From Gilliamella sp. wkB7 (lineage in GTDB: Bacteria; Pseudomonadota; Gammaproteobacteria; Enterobacterales; Orbaceae): 64,000 bases of DNA. This document shows, piece by piece, positions 19,607-29,229 of this stretch. Position 1 is the stretch's first letter. The number at the start of each line of letters is the position of its first letter. A program made the translations under genes and the position numbers. The notes beneath the pieces are model-generated. The model made no database searches. It was not told the DNA's origin and saw only the letters and a program-made list of their open reading frames with translations. The DNA lies in contig NZ_CM004509.1 in assembly GCF_001693435.1 (NCBI RefSeq), forward strand, positions 2,232,001-2,296,000. Direction: 5' to 3'.

Positions 19607-20411
19607 AGTTGTATAACGATCATAACAAACTGTTTAAATGATAATTTTTAACAAATGAATGAATGTTTAAGCAGTATAGATATTAAACAAACCAATTGAT
19701 CACTTTTCGATTACTTTTAACGTGATAAAAATCAGATTAAATAATTTTTTTGATACTGAAGTAAGATAGAGATCAATTGGTACATCTTCATTATAACTAT
19801 ATATAAATTATGAAATTTTATTATTAACGATTTTTAGAGCGGTAAACCAAAATTCGTAATTTTTTTTGGATGATGAACATTCTAGTTTAGATTGACTCAT
19901 CCTAAAACTTTCAATTTTTATAAACAAAGTGTCACTGAGAAATTGTTAAAATTGCAACATTAATATGGAATGACAATACTGAGTTCAAAGTGTAGGGTGA
20001 TAAAACTTATATTTGTTTATGCTTTTCTGTTAATACAAAATTCAGTAAATACAACGATTTTTATTTATAAGTAAAAATAAACATAAGTAAGAGCAAAGTG
20101 ACAACAATCTTGAAATAAGCTTGTGGCTTTATTAAGTTGCGTGATAGATACTTTATATGAGTAAATAATCCATATAAAAATACTTTTATATTCAATTGGA
20201 TAATTAATTTATTGGATCTCATATCATTTGATATTTGGACAAAATATCGTAGTGAGATACTATTGTTTTTCAATAAAAAAATAATAAACTGTAAATATCT
20301 TTTTTAAGTAAGACTTTTTTATTTAAATAAGGTAAATTAATGCTACTTATTTTGCATGATGTGTAATTCGTTGACTATTATTTTATTCGGAAATAAAGGT
20401 AAGTATCAAAT
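19607..20411. other. long gene-poor stretch between uxuB and dciA
   Basis: About 800 AT-rich bases. A 70-codon minus-strand frame (20061-20273) starts with TTG, has no ribosome site and is not credible. The one feature is a perfect 11-base inverted repeat, ACCAATTGATC at 19691-19701 and GATCAATTGGT at 19771-19781, 69 bases apart. No RNA gene or mobile element recognised. Confidence 0.5.
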
Positions 20412-20873
20412 ATGCGTTATAATGAGCCACAGATGTTAACATCAATTTTGTCTCAACAAACTTGTTTATCCGAGATAAAAGAGAAAACATTTGCATTGAA
20501 TAAATTGGCTGATGTGATTAATGAGTTATTGCCATCTTTCTTAAGGCAGCAATATAGAATTGCTAATTATCGTCAGGGTGTTCTAATCCTTGAAGTAAGT
20601 TCAGCCAGTTGGTTAACCAGATTAAGATACGAACAAAGTAATTTGTTATCTGGAATCCGAAAGCAAATATTACCATCCTTATCTTCAATTCAATATAAAA
20701 TTAATCCAGACATTTCTAGCCAACATGCAAAAATGATTAATGATTCATCAAAAAGTGTTACAATTAGGCGAGCTTTAAGTCCCCAAAGTGCCACTTATTT
20801 GTCTGCTTTGGCAGAAAGTGCACCCGATAAACTAAAAAAGCAATTGATTAAACTTGCTAACCATGCAAAATAA
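20412..20873 (+). CDS. dciA: DUF721 protein, DciA-like helicase loader
   Basis: A 153-residue DUF721 (DciA) family protein. The N-terminal KH-like fold is visible as LADVINELLPSFLRQQYRIANYRQGVLILEVSSASWLTRLRYEQ (in parts: SASWLTRLRYEQ near 75 is the diagnostic segment). DciA is the ancestral operator of the DnaB replicative helicase in bacteria lacking DnaC. The C-terminal half is less conserved. It stands alone, 60 bases before zapG; in many gammaproteobacteria it lies near secM/secA, which are not here. Confidence 0.75.
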   Translation: MRYNEPQMLTSILSQQTCLSEIKEKTFALNKLADVINELLPSFLRQQYRIANYRQGVLILEVSSASWLTRLRYEQSNLLSGIRKQILPSLSSIQYKINPDISSQHAKMINDSSKSVTIRRALSPQSATYLSALAESAPDKLKKQLIKLANHAK

Positions 20874-20933
20874 GTAAAATAATTGAACAATAGTGTGTAA
20901 AGTTTTATAACGAAAAGATACAAGGAGTGAAAT

Positions 20934-21338
20934 ATGGATAAACAGATGATGATTTATCTGGTTATTGGCTTAGTAATTGGTTTTGTTTTAGGTATTATTT
21001 TAACGAATATTTTTAGTTCGAAAGGGCGTAAATTTGCACAAGTAAAACGTCAACTTGAGGAAACTGAAGAGCAGTTAAAAGTTCAAAAACAGACAATTGT
21101 TAAATATTTTTCACATAGCGCTGAAATATTAGATAACATGGCTAATGATTTTCGTCGTCTTTATCAACATATGGCTGAAAGTTCAGGAAAATTTACTTCA
21201 GAAAATGATATGCCAGTTATGGCGTTAGATGCGAATAGTGATACTACTATGAAAAAACAATTCACTCTAAAAAAACAACCAAAAGACTACTCAGATGATC
21301 CTTCTGGTTTATTCAAAACTGACGAAAATAAATCCTAA
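20934..21338 (+). CDS. zapG: cell-division/envelope protein ZapG (YhcB, DUF1043)
   Basis: A 134-residue inner-membrane protein: a single N-terminal transmembrane helix (YLVIGLVIGFVLGIILTNIF), then a cytoplasmic coiled coil (about 35-60, QVKRQLEETEEQLKVQKQ) and the conserved HSAEILDNMANDFRRLYQHM. The tail is disordered. ZapG links division, peptidoglycan and lipid synthesis in E. coli. Ribosome site AAGGAGTG. The order zapG-degQ-degS is that of E. coli. Confidence 0.9.
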   Translation: MDKQMMIYLVIGLVIGFVLGIILTNIFSSKGRKFAQVKRQLEETEEQLKVQKQTIVKYFSHSAEILDNMANDFRRLYQHMAESSGKFTSENDMPVMALDANSDTTMKKQFTLKKQPKDYSDDPSGLFKTDENKS

Positions 21339-21417
21339 TTAATTTTAGTTTTTTTCGCTAGAATTATTTTGTGAAACATTATAGTAAATATTAAATTTTT
21401 AAGAACGAGAGAGTTTT

Positions 21418-22794
21418 ATGATTAATAATTCTTTACTAAAACCAAAAAAATTACTTAGTTTAATTGTGTTAGGTTTAAGTCTTTCTTTAGCTACCTTACC
21501 AAATGCTTTTGCTGTTTTCCCTTCATTACCAACAGGTGAAGATACTCAGCAACCTAGCTTGGCGCCAATGTTAGAGACAGTATTACCTTCGGTTGTAAGT
21601 ATTAAGGTTGAAGGAACCGCTCAAATGCAAACTAATATCCCTGAAGAGTTTAGACGATTTTTTGGGTATCCTGATAGTCAATCAAGAACTTTTTCTGGAC
21701 AAGGTTCTGGTGTCATTATTGACGGTGAAAAAGGTTATATTGTTACTAATAATCATGTTATAGAAAATGCAGATAAAATTACTGTGTCTTTAAACGATGG
21801 ACGAGAATATAATGCTAAATTAATAGGGAAAGACCCTCAAAGTGATATCGCATTGCTTAAAGTTGAAGAGGCCAAAAAATTAACGGCGATTACTTTAGCC
21901 GATTCAGATAAATTACGTGTTGGTGATTATGTTGTTGCAATTGGTAATCCATTTGGAATTGGCCAAACGGTTACATCTGGTATTATTTCTGCACTCGCTC
22001 GTAGTGGACTTAATATGAATGGTTTTGAGAATTTTATTCAAACTGATGCTTCAATCAATCGAGGTAATTCGGGTGGGGCTTTAGTTAATTTGAATGGTGA
22101 ATTAGTCGGAATTAATACCGCCATTATTGCACCTAGCGGTGGTAACGTTGGTATCGGTTTTGCTATACCGAGTAATATGGTGAAAAATTTAACTTCACAA
22201 CTAATTGAATACGGAGAAGTTAAACGTGGTGTACTTGGTATTAAAGGAAATGAGTTAACTTCAGATATTGCCAAAGCATTTGATTTAGAAGTGCAAAAAG
22301 GTGCTTTTGTTAGTGAAGTTCTTGATGATTCTGCCGCTAAAGCAGCAGGTATTAAATCTGGTGACGTGATTGTTTCAATGGATGGTAAGCCAGTTGATAG
22401 TTTTGCTGAATTGCGAGCTAAAATTGCAACTACTGGTGCGGGTAGAACTGTACAATTAGGTATAATACGTGACGGTAAAACAATGACCGTTAATGTCAAA
22501 TTAAAAAATAGTGATGAATCTGCTTCAGAAGCAAAATCACTACATCCAGCTCTTGAAGGCGCAACATTGAGTAATGGTAATGCCAAAGGCCAAAAGGGCG
22601 TTTTAATTGAAAGCATTACAAAAAATTCGCCAGCATCTCGATTAAGTTTACAAAAAGGTGATTTAATTACGGGTGTAAATAAACAAAGAATAAATAATAT
22701 TGCTGATTTGCGTAAAATTATCGATAGTAAACCATCAGCGATTGCGTTAAATATTGTACGTGGCGATAGTCAACTCTATCTTATTTTACGTTAA
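21418..22794 (+). CDS. degQ: periplasmic serine endoprotease DegQ/DegP type
   Basis: HtrA-family protease for misfolded periplasmic proteins. 458 residues: signal peptide at 1-32 (hydrophobic LLSLIVLGLSLSLA, cleavage near ANAFA), trypsin-like domain with triad His113 (TNNHVIE), Asp143 (SDIALLK) and Ser218 (RGNSGGAL), then two PDZ domains (about 255-345 and 365-455). Two PDZ domains and the position before degS fit DegQ; whether a separate degP exists elsewhere cannot be seen. Confidence 0.92.
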   Translation: MINNSLLKPKKLLSLIVLGLSLSLATLPNAFAVFPSLPTGEDTQQPSLAPMLETVLPSVVSIKVEGTAQMQTNIPEEFRRFFGYPDSQSRTFSGQGSGVIIDGEKGYIVTNNHVIENADKITVSLNDGREYNAKLIGKDPQSDIALLKVEEAKKLTAITLADSDKLRVGDYVVAIGNPFGIGQTVTSGIISALARSGLNMNGFENFIQTDASINRGNSGGALVNLNGELVGINTAIIAPSGGNVGIGFAIPSNMVKNLTSQLIEYGEVKRGVLGIKGNELTSDIAKAFDLEVQKGAFVSEVLDDSAAKAAGIKSGDVIVSMDGKPVDSFAELRAKIATTGAGRTVQLGIIRDGKTMTVNVKLKNSDESASEAKSLHPALEGATLSNGNAKGQKGVLIESITKNSPASRLSLQKGDLITGVNKQRINNIADLRKIIDSKPSAIALNIVRGDSQLYLILR

Positions 22795-22811
22795 TTGATT
22801 GTTTAATTTGA

Positions 22812-22838
22812 TTTCGCCGATAATTTTTATCGGCGAAA
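22812..22838. terminator. stable hairpin between degQ and degS
   Basis: Perfect 12-bp stem TTTCGCCGATAA/TTATCGGCGAAA with a 3-base loop, 18 bases after degQ. There is no U tract afterwards, so it may stabilise the degQ mRNA or attenuate and not fully terminate. Confidence 0.55.
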
Positions 22839-22911
22839 AACTTAAATGTTAACCTCTAATTAGATATGTTAAAATCATATCTATTCTACTGCTACCATAG
22901 TACTTATACTA

Positions 22912-23964
22912 ATGCTTAAAAAAATTCTATGGCCAATATTGATTGGTACTGTTTTAGCTATCGTATTATTGATTATTTTTCCATCATTACGTAATGGAAC
23001 TCAATCAAATTTTGCAAACTCCATTTTTAATAATGACCCTATGAGTTATTCATTTGCGGTTAAAACTGCAGCTCCAGCAGTAGTGAATATATACAGTCGT
23101 TCAATTAGTTCTGTGCCAAATCGCTCACAAGATAGTGCAATAACGCCATTAGGTTCAGGGGTTATAATGAGCAAACATGGTTATATTATTACTAATTATC
23201 ATGTGGTAGATGGAGCTGAACAAATCATTGTTGCTTTGCAAGATGGACGAATTTTTGAAGCTTTGTCTGTTGGTTCTGATAAATTAGTTGATATTGCTGT
23301 TTTAAAAATTGATGCAAAGAATATCCCAACAATTCACATTAATCCTCAACGCGAACCGAATATTGGCGATGTCGTTTTAGCAATTGGTAATCCTTATAAT
23401 ATTGGGCAAACTATCACTCAAGGTATCATTAGTGCAACGGGTCGAGATGGATTAAGCCCATATAGAAGACAGAATTTTATTCAAACAGATGCTTCAATTA
23501 ATCATGGTAATTCAGGTGGCGCTTTGGTTAATACAAAAGGCGAATTAATGGGTATTAATACCCTCACTTTTGCAAAAAATATGGGAAATGAAATTCCAGA
23601 AGGCATTGGATTTGCAATTCCGACATCTTTGGCCGTTAAAATTATGAATAAATTGATACAGGACGGTAAGGTTATTCGTGGTTATATTGGTATTGATGGG
23701 TTAGAGTTTGCGCCAACACAAAATCCAAGTGATTTACCAGTTGTGTTAGGGATTTTAGTGACCAACGCTGAAGGACCTTCGTTACAAGCGGGTGTGCAAC
23801 CTAATGATATTTTAATTATGGTTGATGGTAAACCGGTTAAATCAATTGTTGAAACAATGGATCAGATTGCAGAGTTGAAACCAGGGATAACCGTCCCCAT
23901 TGTAGTGTTACGAAATGGAGAAAAGGTTGAATTGCAAGTGGTAATAGGGCAATTGCCTGTTTAA
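22912..23964 (+). CDS. degS: membrane-anchored site-1 protease DegS
   Basis: Senses unfolded porins and cuts RseA to start the sigma-E response. 350 residues: one N-terminal transmembrane anchor (about 5-24), protease domain with His97 (NYHVVD), Asp127 (VDIAVL) and Ser201 (HGNSGGAL), closely matching E. coli numbering (96/126/201), and a single C-terminal PDZ domain. Follows degQ by about 117 bases. Confidence 0.94.
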   Translation: MLKKILWPILIGTVLAIVLLIIFPSLRNGTQSNFANSIFNNDPMSYSFAVKTAAPAVVNIYSRSISSVPNRSQDSAITPLGSGVIMSKHGYIITNYHVVDGAEQIIVALQDGRIFEALSVGSDKLVDIAVLKIDAKNIPTIHINPQREPNIGDVVLAIGNPYNIGQTITQGIISATGRDGLSPYRRQNFIQTDASINHGNSGGALVNTKGELMGINTLTFAKNMGNEIPEGIGFAIPTSLAVKIMNKLIQDGKVIRGYIGIDGLEFAPTQNPSDLPVVLGILVTNAEGPSLQAGVQPNDILIMVDGKPVKSIVETMDQIAELKPGITVPIVVLRNGEKVELQVVIGQLPV

Positions 23965-23981
23965 TAGGTCTTTTTTATAAC

Positions 23982-24010
23982 TTGATTATTTACTGGTTAA
24001 GGCGTATAAT
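23982..24010 (+). promoter_or_regulatory. sigma-70 promoter of rpmE
   Basis: TTGATT (23982-23987), 17 bases, TATAAT (24005-24010). The start site would be near 24017, giving a roughly 90-base leader before rpmE. Confidence 0.65.
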
Positions 24011-24107
24011 TCGCGACCTTATCATGTTTTTTAACACTCGTATGGTGTATAGATTTTGCTTTTATGGCCGTTTATATAGCGATACGAACAAACTTTAGAG
24101 GTTTATT

Positions 24108-24323
24108 ATGAAAGAAGGTATCCACCCAGAATATAAAGCAATTAAAGCAACTTGTTCTTGCGGTAATGTTATTAATACTCATTCAACAATTGGTCATGAT
24201 ATTCATCTTGACGTATGTGGTGAGTGTCACCCGTTCTATACAGGTAAACAACGTGATGTTGCAACTGGCGGACGCGTAGATAAATTTAAACAACGTTTTG
24301 CTATGGTTGGCGGTAAAAAATAA
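24108..24323 (+). CDS. rpmE: 50S ribosomal protein L31, zinc-binding form
   Basis: 71-residue ribosomal protein with four zinc-type cysteines in CSCGN and VCGECHPF, so the zinc-dependent (C+) form and not the YkgM type. [19 protein letters not shown] is typical of the C-terminal half. GAGG ribosome site, own promoter and terminator. Confidence 0.97.
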   Translation: MKEGIHPEYKAIKATCSCGNVINTHSTIGHDIHLDVCGECHPFYTGKQRDVATGGRVDKFKQRFAMVGGKK

Positions 24324-24350
24324 TTTTCCGTAAATTATACAGTCAATATT

Positions 24351-24377
24351 AAAAAAGGCGCATTATGCGCCTTTTTT
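24351..24377. terminator. bidirectional terminator between rpmE and metJ
   Basis: AAAAAAGGCGCA, loop TTA, TGCGCCTTTTTT: strong GC stem flanked by A and T runs, serving both convergent genes. Confidence 0.9.
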
Positions 24378-24430
24378 GTTTTTTGTCTTAATGAATGATG
24401 TTATTCGTCAATAAAAAATATAAATAACAC

Positions 24431-24748
24431 CTATTCATCAATTAAGTCGGGATTGATACCTAAATTACGCATTATTTCCTTAGCTTGGCTAGGGATACCA
24501 TCTTCACGATCTTTTTGTAAGTCTTCATCGCAAGGTAGCGGTTGACCAGTGTAAGCATGAAGAAACGCTTCACATAATAGCTCACTATTCGTTGCATGGC
24601 GTAAATTATGCACTTGTCGACGCGTACGTTCATCAGTCAATATTTTTAATACTTTTAAAGGAATTGATACAGTAATTTTTTTTACTTGCTCACTTTTTTT
24701 ACCATGCTCAGCATAGGGGCTTATGTATTGGCCGTTCCATTCCATCAT
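24431..24748 (-). CDS. metJ: methionine regulon repressor MetJ
   Basis: SAM-responsive ribbon-helix-helix repressor of methionine biosynthesis. 105 residues from the ATG at 24748, the E. coli length; a TTG four codons upstream is also in frame. [20 protein letters not shown] is almost unchanged from E. coli, including the KKITVSIP beta-strand that reads Met boxes, and [16 protein letters not shown]. Divergent from metB; the shared intergenic region holds its operators. Confidence 0.97.
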   Translation of the reverse strand: MMEWNGQYISPYAEHGKKSEQVKKITVSIPLKVLKILTDERTRRQVHNLRHATNSELLCEAFLHAYTGQPLPCDEDLQKDREDGIPSQAKEIMRNLGINPDLIDE

Positions 24749-24816
24749 ATTCTTCACCAAATCACATCACAATTTATAGGGTTAATTTTAACTTTTTTTT
24801 TATTTTGCTGCAATCT

Positions 24817-24856
24817 ATACATCGAGATAGTTAGACGTCTAGACATATTGACGTCT
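24817..24856. promoter_or_regulatory. row of Met boxes (MetJ operator)
   Basis: Five contiguous 8-base units ATACATCG, AGATAGTT, AGACGTCT, AGACATAT, TGACGTCT against the consensus AGACGTCT. The third is perfect, the fifth differs at one position; the outer two are weak. Lies between metJ and metB and should control both. Confidence 0.85.
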
Positions 24857-24875
24857 TAAATGGTTGTGCTATTCT
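24848..24875 (+). promoter_or_regulatory. metB promoter overlapping Met boxes
   Basis: TTGACG (24848-24853), 16 bases, TATTCT (24870-24875). The -35 lies inside the last Met box, so MetJ-SAM would block RNA polymerase directly. Confidence 0.5.
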
Positions 24876-24926
24876 TGTACATGAAAGTTATTTGTAATAA
24901 ATAAAATACAATCTAGGGATGTTATT

Positions 24927-26093
24927 ATGGCTAGCCAATCTAAAAATTTAAGCCAAGGCACTATTGCTGTCCGAGGTGGAATTAATACTGATGATCAATA
25001 TGGGAGTGTCGTCCCGGTCATTACCCCGTCAACGTGTTACCGTTATAAAGAATTTGCAACAGCAAGAGAGTTTGATTATGCGCGCAAAGCAAATCCAAGC
25101 AGACGATTCGTTGAGGAAACGGTCGCCAAGTTGGAAGGAGGGGCGGATGCCATTCTTACTAACTGTGGTATGTCTGCAATTCATCTTGTCAGTGTCGCAC
25201 TATTAACACCCGATGACTTGGTGGTTGCTCCCCATGATTGTTATGGTGGTAGCTATCGTCTTTTTAATAGTTTAAGTCAACGTGGTTATTTCAAAGCAAA
25301 ATTTGTTGATCAATCCGATCCAATTGCATTAAAAGAAGCTTTAAGTTTACGTCCAAAATTAGTATTGATTGAAACGCCAAGTAATCCATTACTTCGAGTT
25401 GTTGATATTCAAGAAATATCTCAACAAGCACACGATGTCGGGGCACTGGTGTTAGTCGATAACACATTTATGACTCCTATATTGCAAAAACCTATAGAGT
25501 TAGGGGCGGATATTGTAACTCATTCATGTACTAAATTTCTTAATGGGCATTCCGATCTTTTAGCGGGTATTTTAGTATTTAAAGACCAACAACTTGCTAC
25601 AGATGTTTTATGGTGGGCCAATAATATTGGTACGCTCACTTCATCATTTGATAGTTATTTATTATTACGTGGATTAAGAACGCTTGCAGCACGAGTAACT
25701 TTACAACAAGCCAATGCGCAAAAAGTCGTTGAGTTTTTAGTTAACCATCCGAAAATTGCTCATGTGTATCATCCATCATTATCGTCTAATCTTGGGCATG
25801 AGATTGCCAAAAAACAACAAAAAGGTTTTGGTTCATTGCTAAGTTTTGAATTAGCTGGAGACCCCGAGGTAATGCCTAAATTCTTAAAAGCACTTAATAT
25901 TATTACGTTAGCTCAATCTCTAGGGGGGGTAGAAAGTCTAATCTGTCATCCAGCAACGATGACTCACTCAGGTATCACTGCTCAAGCACGTAAAACAGCC
26001 GGTATTTCAGATCAACTACTTCGTATTTCTGTTGGTTTAGAGGATATCGATGATTTATTGGGTGATTTAGAGCAAGCTTTAGCTGTTATTTAA
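24927..26093 (+). CDS. metB: cystathionine gamma-synthase MetB
   Basis: PLP enzyme joining O-succinylhomoserine and cysteine into cystathionine. 388 residues; EFDYARKANPSRRFVEETVA near 47, DNTFMTPILQ near 175, the PLP-lysine segment THSCTKFLNGHSD near 198 and SLGGVESLICHPATMTH near 335. Full-length match to E. coli MetB, including WWANNIGT, which favours MetB over MetC or MetZ. metL, which follows metB in E. coli, is not here; citX converges. Confidence 0.93.
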   Translation: MASQSKNLSQGTIAVRGGINTDDQYGSVVPVITPSTCYRYKEFATAREFDYARKANPSRRFVEETVAKLEGGADAILTNCGMSAIHLVSVALLTPDDLVVAPHDCYGGSYRLFNSLSQRGYFKAKFVDQSDPIALKEALSLRPKLVLIETPSNPLLRVVDIQEISQQAHDVGALVLVDNTFMTPILQKPIELGADIVTHSCTKFLNGHSDLLAGILVFKDQQLATDVLWWANNIGTLTSSFDSYLLLRGLRTLAARVTLQQANAQKVVEFLVNHPKIAHVYHPSLSSNLGHEIAKKQQKGFGSLLSFELAGDPEVMPKFLKALNIITLAQSLGGVESLICHPATMTHSGITAQARKTAGISDQLLRISVGLEDIDDLLGDLEQALAVI

Positions 26094-26106
26094 AATTTTA
26101 TAGTAA

Positions 26107-26170
26107 TGATAAAGTTTAATTAACAATTAATATGATCTTTCGGATCAATTCTGTTTTTTCAACTTTATCA
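26107..26170. terminator. nested hairpin between convergent metB and citX
   Basis: Outer arms TGATAAAGTT and AACTTTATCA enclose an inner TGATC-TTTCG-GATCA hairpin followed on the plus strand by TTTTTT. Probably ends both transcripts. Confidence 0.55.
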
Positions 26171-26175
26171 TTATA

Positions 26176-26730
26176 TTAAGATTTATTTTTTTGAAAATTT
26201 TCTATTTTTTCTTTAATAGCAACAAAAATCTCATCTAATGAATGTCGTTTTGACCGACCACATATTTTAGCAATATCTTCACAAACTAAACATTGTCGTG
26301 GTGCATATTCAAATTGTGAGCGAGAAACACTTTTTTGAGTTATTGGATCAATCACATCTATATCCCATAGACGGCCCAATGGATGTTGGCTTTCAATGTC
26401 AATGCAGTATTGTTTGAGTTTTTCAATCGCGCAATCTACCACAAGAATCGCTTCGTAACCTGTTAACTCATGATAGTGCTGTTTTTTAATTAACGGTATA
26501 TCATTTTTAATAAAAAACTGATGTAACGCGGTGATTGCTTCTTGAAATATATAATTAGCTCCACTACTATTTTTTATTGGACCAGGGATAACTAACGTCA
26601 ACGATACGAGGGGCTTTTTATAGAGTGAAATAGCTAATAGTTGGTTTTCTACTCGTTTTTCTTTAGCTAGTAGCATTTGCTCAAGACTAATCGGGGTGCC
26701 ATCATCAAATTTAATTAACATTTTATTCAT
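26176..26730 (-). CDS. citX: holo-citrate lyase synthase CitX
   Basis: Attaches the 2'-(5''-triphosphoribosyl)-3'-dephospho-CoA prosthetic group to the acyl carrier subunit CitD. About 184 residues with the family signatures HPLGRLWDIDV near 125, RQCLVCEDIAKICGRSKRH near 155. An ATG at 26754 is also in frame but lies inside a perfect hairpin and adds MPCSYSCI without support; 26730 or the ATG three codons later is likelier. No good ribosome site is visible. Last gene of the cit operon, separated from citF by the hairpin at 26745-26770. Confidence 0.88.
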   Translation of the reverse strand: MNKMLIKFDDGTPISLEQMLLAKEKRVENQLLAISLYKKPLVSLTLVIPGPIKNSSGANYIFQEAITALHQFFIKNDIPLIKKQHYHELTGYEAILVVDCAIEKLKQYCIDIESQHPLGRLWDIDVIDPITQKSVSRSQFEYAPRQCLVCEDIAKICGRSKRHSLDEIFVAIKEKIENFQKNKS

Positions 26731-26744
26731 AATACAGGAATAAG

Positions 26745-26770
26745 AGCATGGCATTTATTAATGCCATGCT
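26745..26770 (-). promoter_or_regulatory. intercistronic hairpin citF|citX
   Basis: Perfect 10-bp stem AGCATGGCAT/ATGCCATGCT around TTATTA, without a U tract. It lies just before the CitX start and may limit CitX synthesis or protect the upstream mRNA. Confidence 0.55.
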
Positions 26771-26799
26771 AAGTTTTGTTATGACAGATTCTTGAGTAA

Positions 26800-28329
26800 T
26801 TAATCTTTAACTTGACGTACTACATCAATTACTGAACCATCACGGAAATGAACGATACCTACGATTTTATCTTCAAATTCGATTGGTTTTGGTTCACCAG
26901 TTAAAGAAACGGCACGTTGATAAAGTTCTTCAATGCTCATTATTGGTAAATTAGCTGCTTTTAAACGTTCAGCAATTTCTGGACGATTTGGATTTACTGC
27001 AATACCATGATCAGTAACTAATACATCAACGCTTTCGCCTGGAGTTACCAGCGTGGTTACATTTTTAATTACAGTTGGGATACGGCTACGAATTAATGGA
27101 GCAACAATAATTGTTAAGTTTGCTCCCGCAGCTGTATCACAGTGACCTCCAGATGCTCCGCGCATTACGCCATCAGAACCCGTTAATACGTTAACATTGA
27201 AATCAAGGTCAATTTCTAAGGCACTTAAAATCACAATGTCCAATTCATCAACACTGGCTCCTTTAGACGCAGGGTTCGCATAAACATTGGTTGAGACTTC
27301 AATGTGATCTTTGTTTCTGCTTAAGGATTGTCCTGCAGTACCGTCAAAGCTTTGAGTATCTAATAAACGTTTAACCAACCCTTTTTCGTGTAAATCAACA
27401 ATACTTGCTGTAATGCCACCTAAGGCAAATGAGGCAGTGATATTTTTAGCACGCATACGATTTTCAAGGAAACGCGTTGCAGCTGTTGAAGAAGCACCAG
27501 AACCCGTTTGAATTGAGAAACCATCTTCAAAATAGCCAGAATGTTCAATGACATCAGCCGCATAACGAGCAATCATAAGTTCACGAGGATTGCTTGTGAT
27601 ACGTGCCGCACCCACACTGATTTTAGTTGGGTCACCGACTTCATCAACTTTAACGATATAGTCAACTTGATCTTGACGAATACTTGCAGGGTTATTTGGA
27701 TAACCGACGATATCTTCTGTTAGTAAAACTACTTTTTTGGCAAACTGGGCATCAACCATTGCATAACCAAGTGCACCACATTGTGATTTACCTGATACAC
27801 CATTAGCATTACCTTGTTCATCAGCTGTTGATACGGCTAAAAATGCGATATCAATATTAATTTCACCACTTTGGATGAGTTTTACACGTCCACCATGAGA
27901 ATGAATGTGCACAGGATTATCCATTAAACCGTGTGAAATCGCATCAGCTAATTTTCCACGTAATCCAGAGGTGTAAATTTTAGTGATCACACCAGCTTCA
28001 ATATGTGGGATTAATGCTGCATTACAACTTAACAATGAACTTGATGCTAAAGTTAGATTTTTAATGCCTAATTTACTAATTGTCTCTACAACTTTATTAA
28101 TAACCTTATCACCTTCACGGAATGCATGATGGAAAGATATGGTCATACCGTCACGTAATTCACACTTTTTAATGGCTTGTTCAATCGAATCACATAATTT
28201 ACGAGTATATTTAGACTCATCTTTTAAATATGGTGTTGTTGCATTAGCATCAATAAATGGTGTGATATTTTTAAGATCAGGATGCTGTTTTAATAAATCA
28301 TCAATTTTTTGGTTTATAGAAGTTGTCAT
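26800..28329 (-). CDS. citF: citrate lyase alpha subunit (citrate CoA-transferase) CitF
   Basis: Transfers the acyl carrier from acetate to citrate during citrate cleavage. 509 residues (E. coli 510). Visible: GMTISFHHAFREGD near 60, LTLASSSLLSC, HSHGGRVKLIQSGEI near 145, GSGASSTAATRFL near 275, SGGHCDTAAGANLTIIVAPL near 390 and VTDHGIAVNPNRPE near 440. Ribosome site AGGAT. Lies 12 bases after citE. Confidence 0.96.
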   Translation of the reverse strand: MTTSINQKIDDLLKQHPDLKNITPFIDANATTPYLKDESKYTRKLCDSIEQAIKKCELRDGMTISFHHAFREGDKVINKVVETISKLGIKNLTLASSSLLSCNAALIPHIEAGVITKIYTSGLRGKLADAISHGLMDNPVHIHSHGGRVKLIQSGEINIDIAFLAVSTADEQGNANGVSGKSQCGALGYAMVDAQFAKKVVLLTEDIVGYPNNPASIRQDQVDYIVKVDEVGDPTKISVGAARITSNPRELMIARYAADVIEHSGYFEDGFSIQTGSGASSTAATRFLENRMRAKNITASFALGGITASIVDLHEKGLVKRLLDTQSFDGTAGQSLSRNKDHIEVSTNVYANPASKGASVDELDIVILSALEIDLDFNVNVLTGSDGVMRGASGGHCDTAAGANLTIIVAPLIRSRIPTVIKNVTTLVTPGESVDVLVTDHGIAVNPNRPEIAERLKAANLPIMSIEELYQRAVSLTGEPKPIEFEDKIVGIVHFRDGSVIDVVRQVKD

Positions 28330-28341
28330 ATTTCAATCCTA

Positions 28342-29229
28342 TCAAATTTCTTTACGTACACCGGAGTATTTTGCTAGTTCAATGATTTTTTGAGCACGAG
28401 TAATAATTGGTGCATCAATCATTTTGCCATTCAAAGAAACAACTCCAAGCCCCTTTCTTTCACCTTCTTCAGCTGCTTCAACTATTTTTTTAGCATTTTC
28501 TACTTCACTAGCAGTAGGTGCATAAGCATTGTGTAATAGCTCAATTTGTCTTGGATTAATCAATGATTTTCCGTTGTATCCTAATTTTTTGATTAGGCTG
28601 ACTTCTTTTAAGAAACCTTCGTCGTCATTAACATTTGAATAGACAACATCAAAAGCATCAATACCCGCTACACGAGCTGCATGTAAAACAGCGCAACGAG
28701 CATAAAATAGTTCGGTACCATCGCCTCTTTCTGTTTGCATATCGACAAGATAGTCAAATGCGGCAAGAGCAATACCTATTAAACGAGGAGATGATTTAGC
28801 AATCGATACCGCATTAACCACAGCTTGAGCCGATTCAATTGCTGCCATTAATTTAGTACTACCGACTTCACGACCACATTCTTTTTCAATACGTTCAACG
28901 TGAGCTTCAAGTTCATGAATATCTTCGGCACTATTTGTCATTGGTAAACGAACAACATCAACGCCTGCTCGAACTACGGCTTCTAAATCTTTAAGTCCAA
29001 ATGGTGTATTTAGCGCGTTAATTCTAACAACTGTTTCAATATTATGTTCTTTATAAACAGGCATTTTTAATGTTTGAGCGACTAAAAGTCGTGCTGAATC
29101 TTTCTCTTTAATTGAAACCGCATCTTCAAGGTCAAACATGATTGAATCAGGTTTGTATACAAACGATGTTGATAACATTGCGGCATTGGCGCCTGGAAGA
29201 AATAACATGCTGCGACGTAATTTTTTCAT
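28342..29229 (-). CDS. citE: citrate lyase beta subunit (citryl-ACP lyase) CitE
   Basis: Cleaves citryl-ACP into oxaloacetate and acetyl-ACP. 295 residues of the HpcH/HpaI TIM-barrel family: [38 protein letters not shown] near 28, [20 protein letters not shown] near 66, [14 protein letters not shown] near 130 and [17 protein letters not shown] near 160 (metal-binding Asp/Glu). The start overlaps the citD stop by 4 bases. Confidence 0.96.
   Translation of the reverse strand: MKKLRRSMLFLPGANAAMLSTSFVYKPDSIMFDLEDAVSIKEKDSARLLVAQTLKMPVYKEHNIETVVRINALNTPFGLKDLEAVVRAGVDVVRLPMTNSAEDIHELEAHVERIEKECGREVGSTKLMAAIESAQAVVNAVSIAKSSPRLIGIALAAFDYLVDMQTERGDGTELFYARCAVLHAARVAGIDAFDVVYSNVNDDEGFLKEVSLIKKLGYNGKSLINPRQIELLHNAYAPTASEVENAKKIVEAAEEGERKGLGVVSLNGKMIDAPIITRAQKIIELAKYSGVRKEI

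Noticed and set aside
20061..20273. 70-codon minus-strand frame in the gene-poor stretch
   Set aside because: TTG start, no ribosome site, composition expected by chance in AT-rich DNA; a hydrophobic C terminus alone is not evidence.
22038..22616. 192-codon open frame opposite degQ
   Set aside because: Lies wholly antisense to the protease and PDZ coding region and mirrors its codon pattern; no ribosome site and no recognisable domain.
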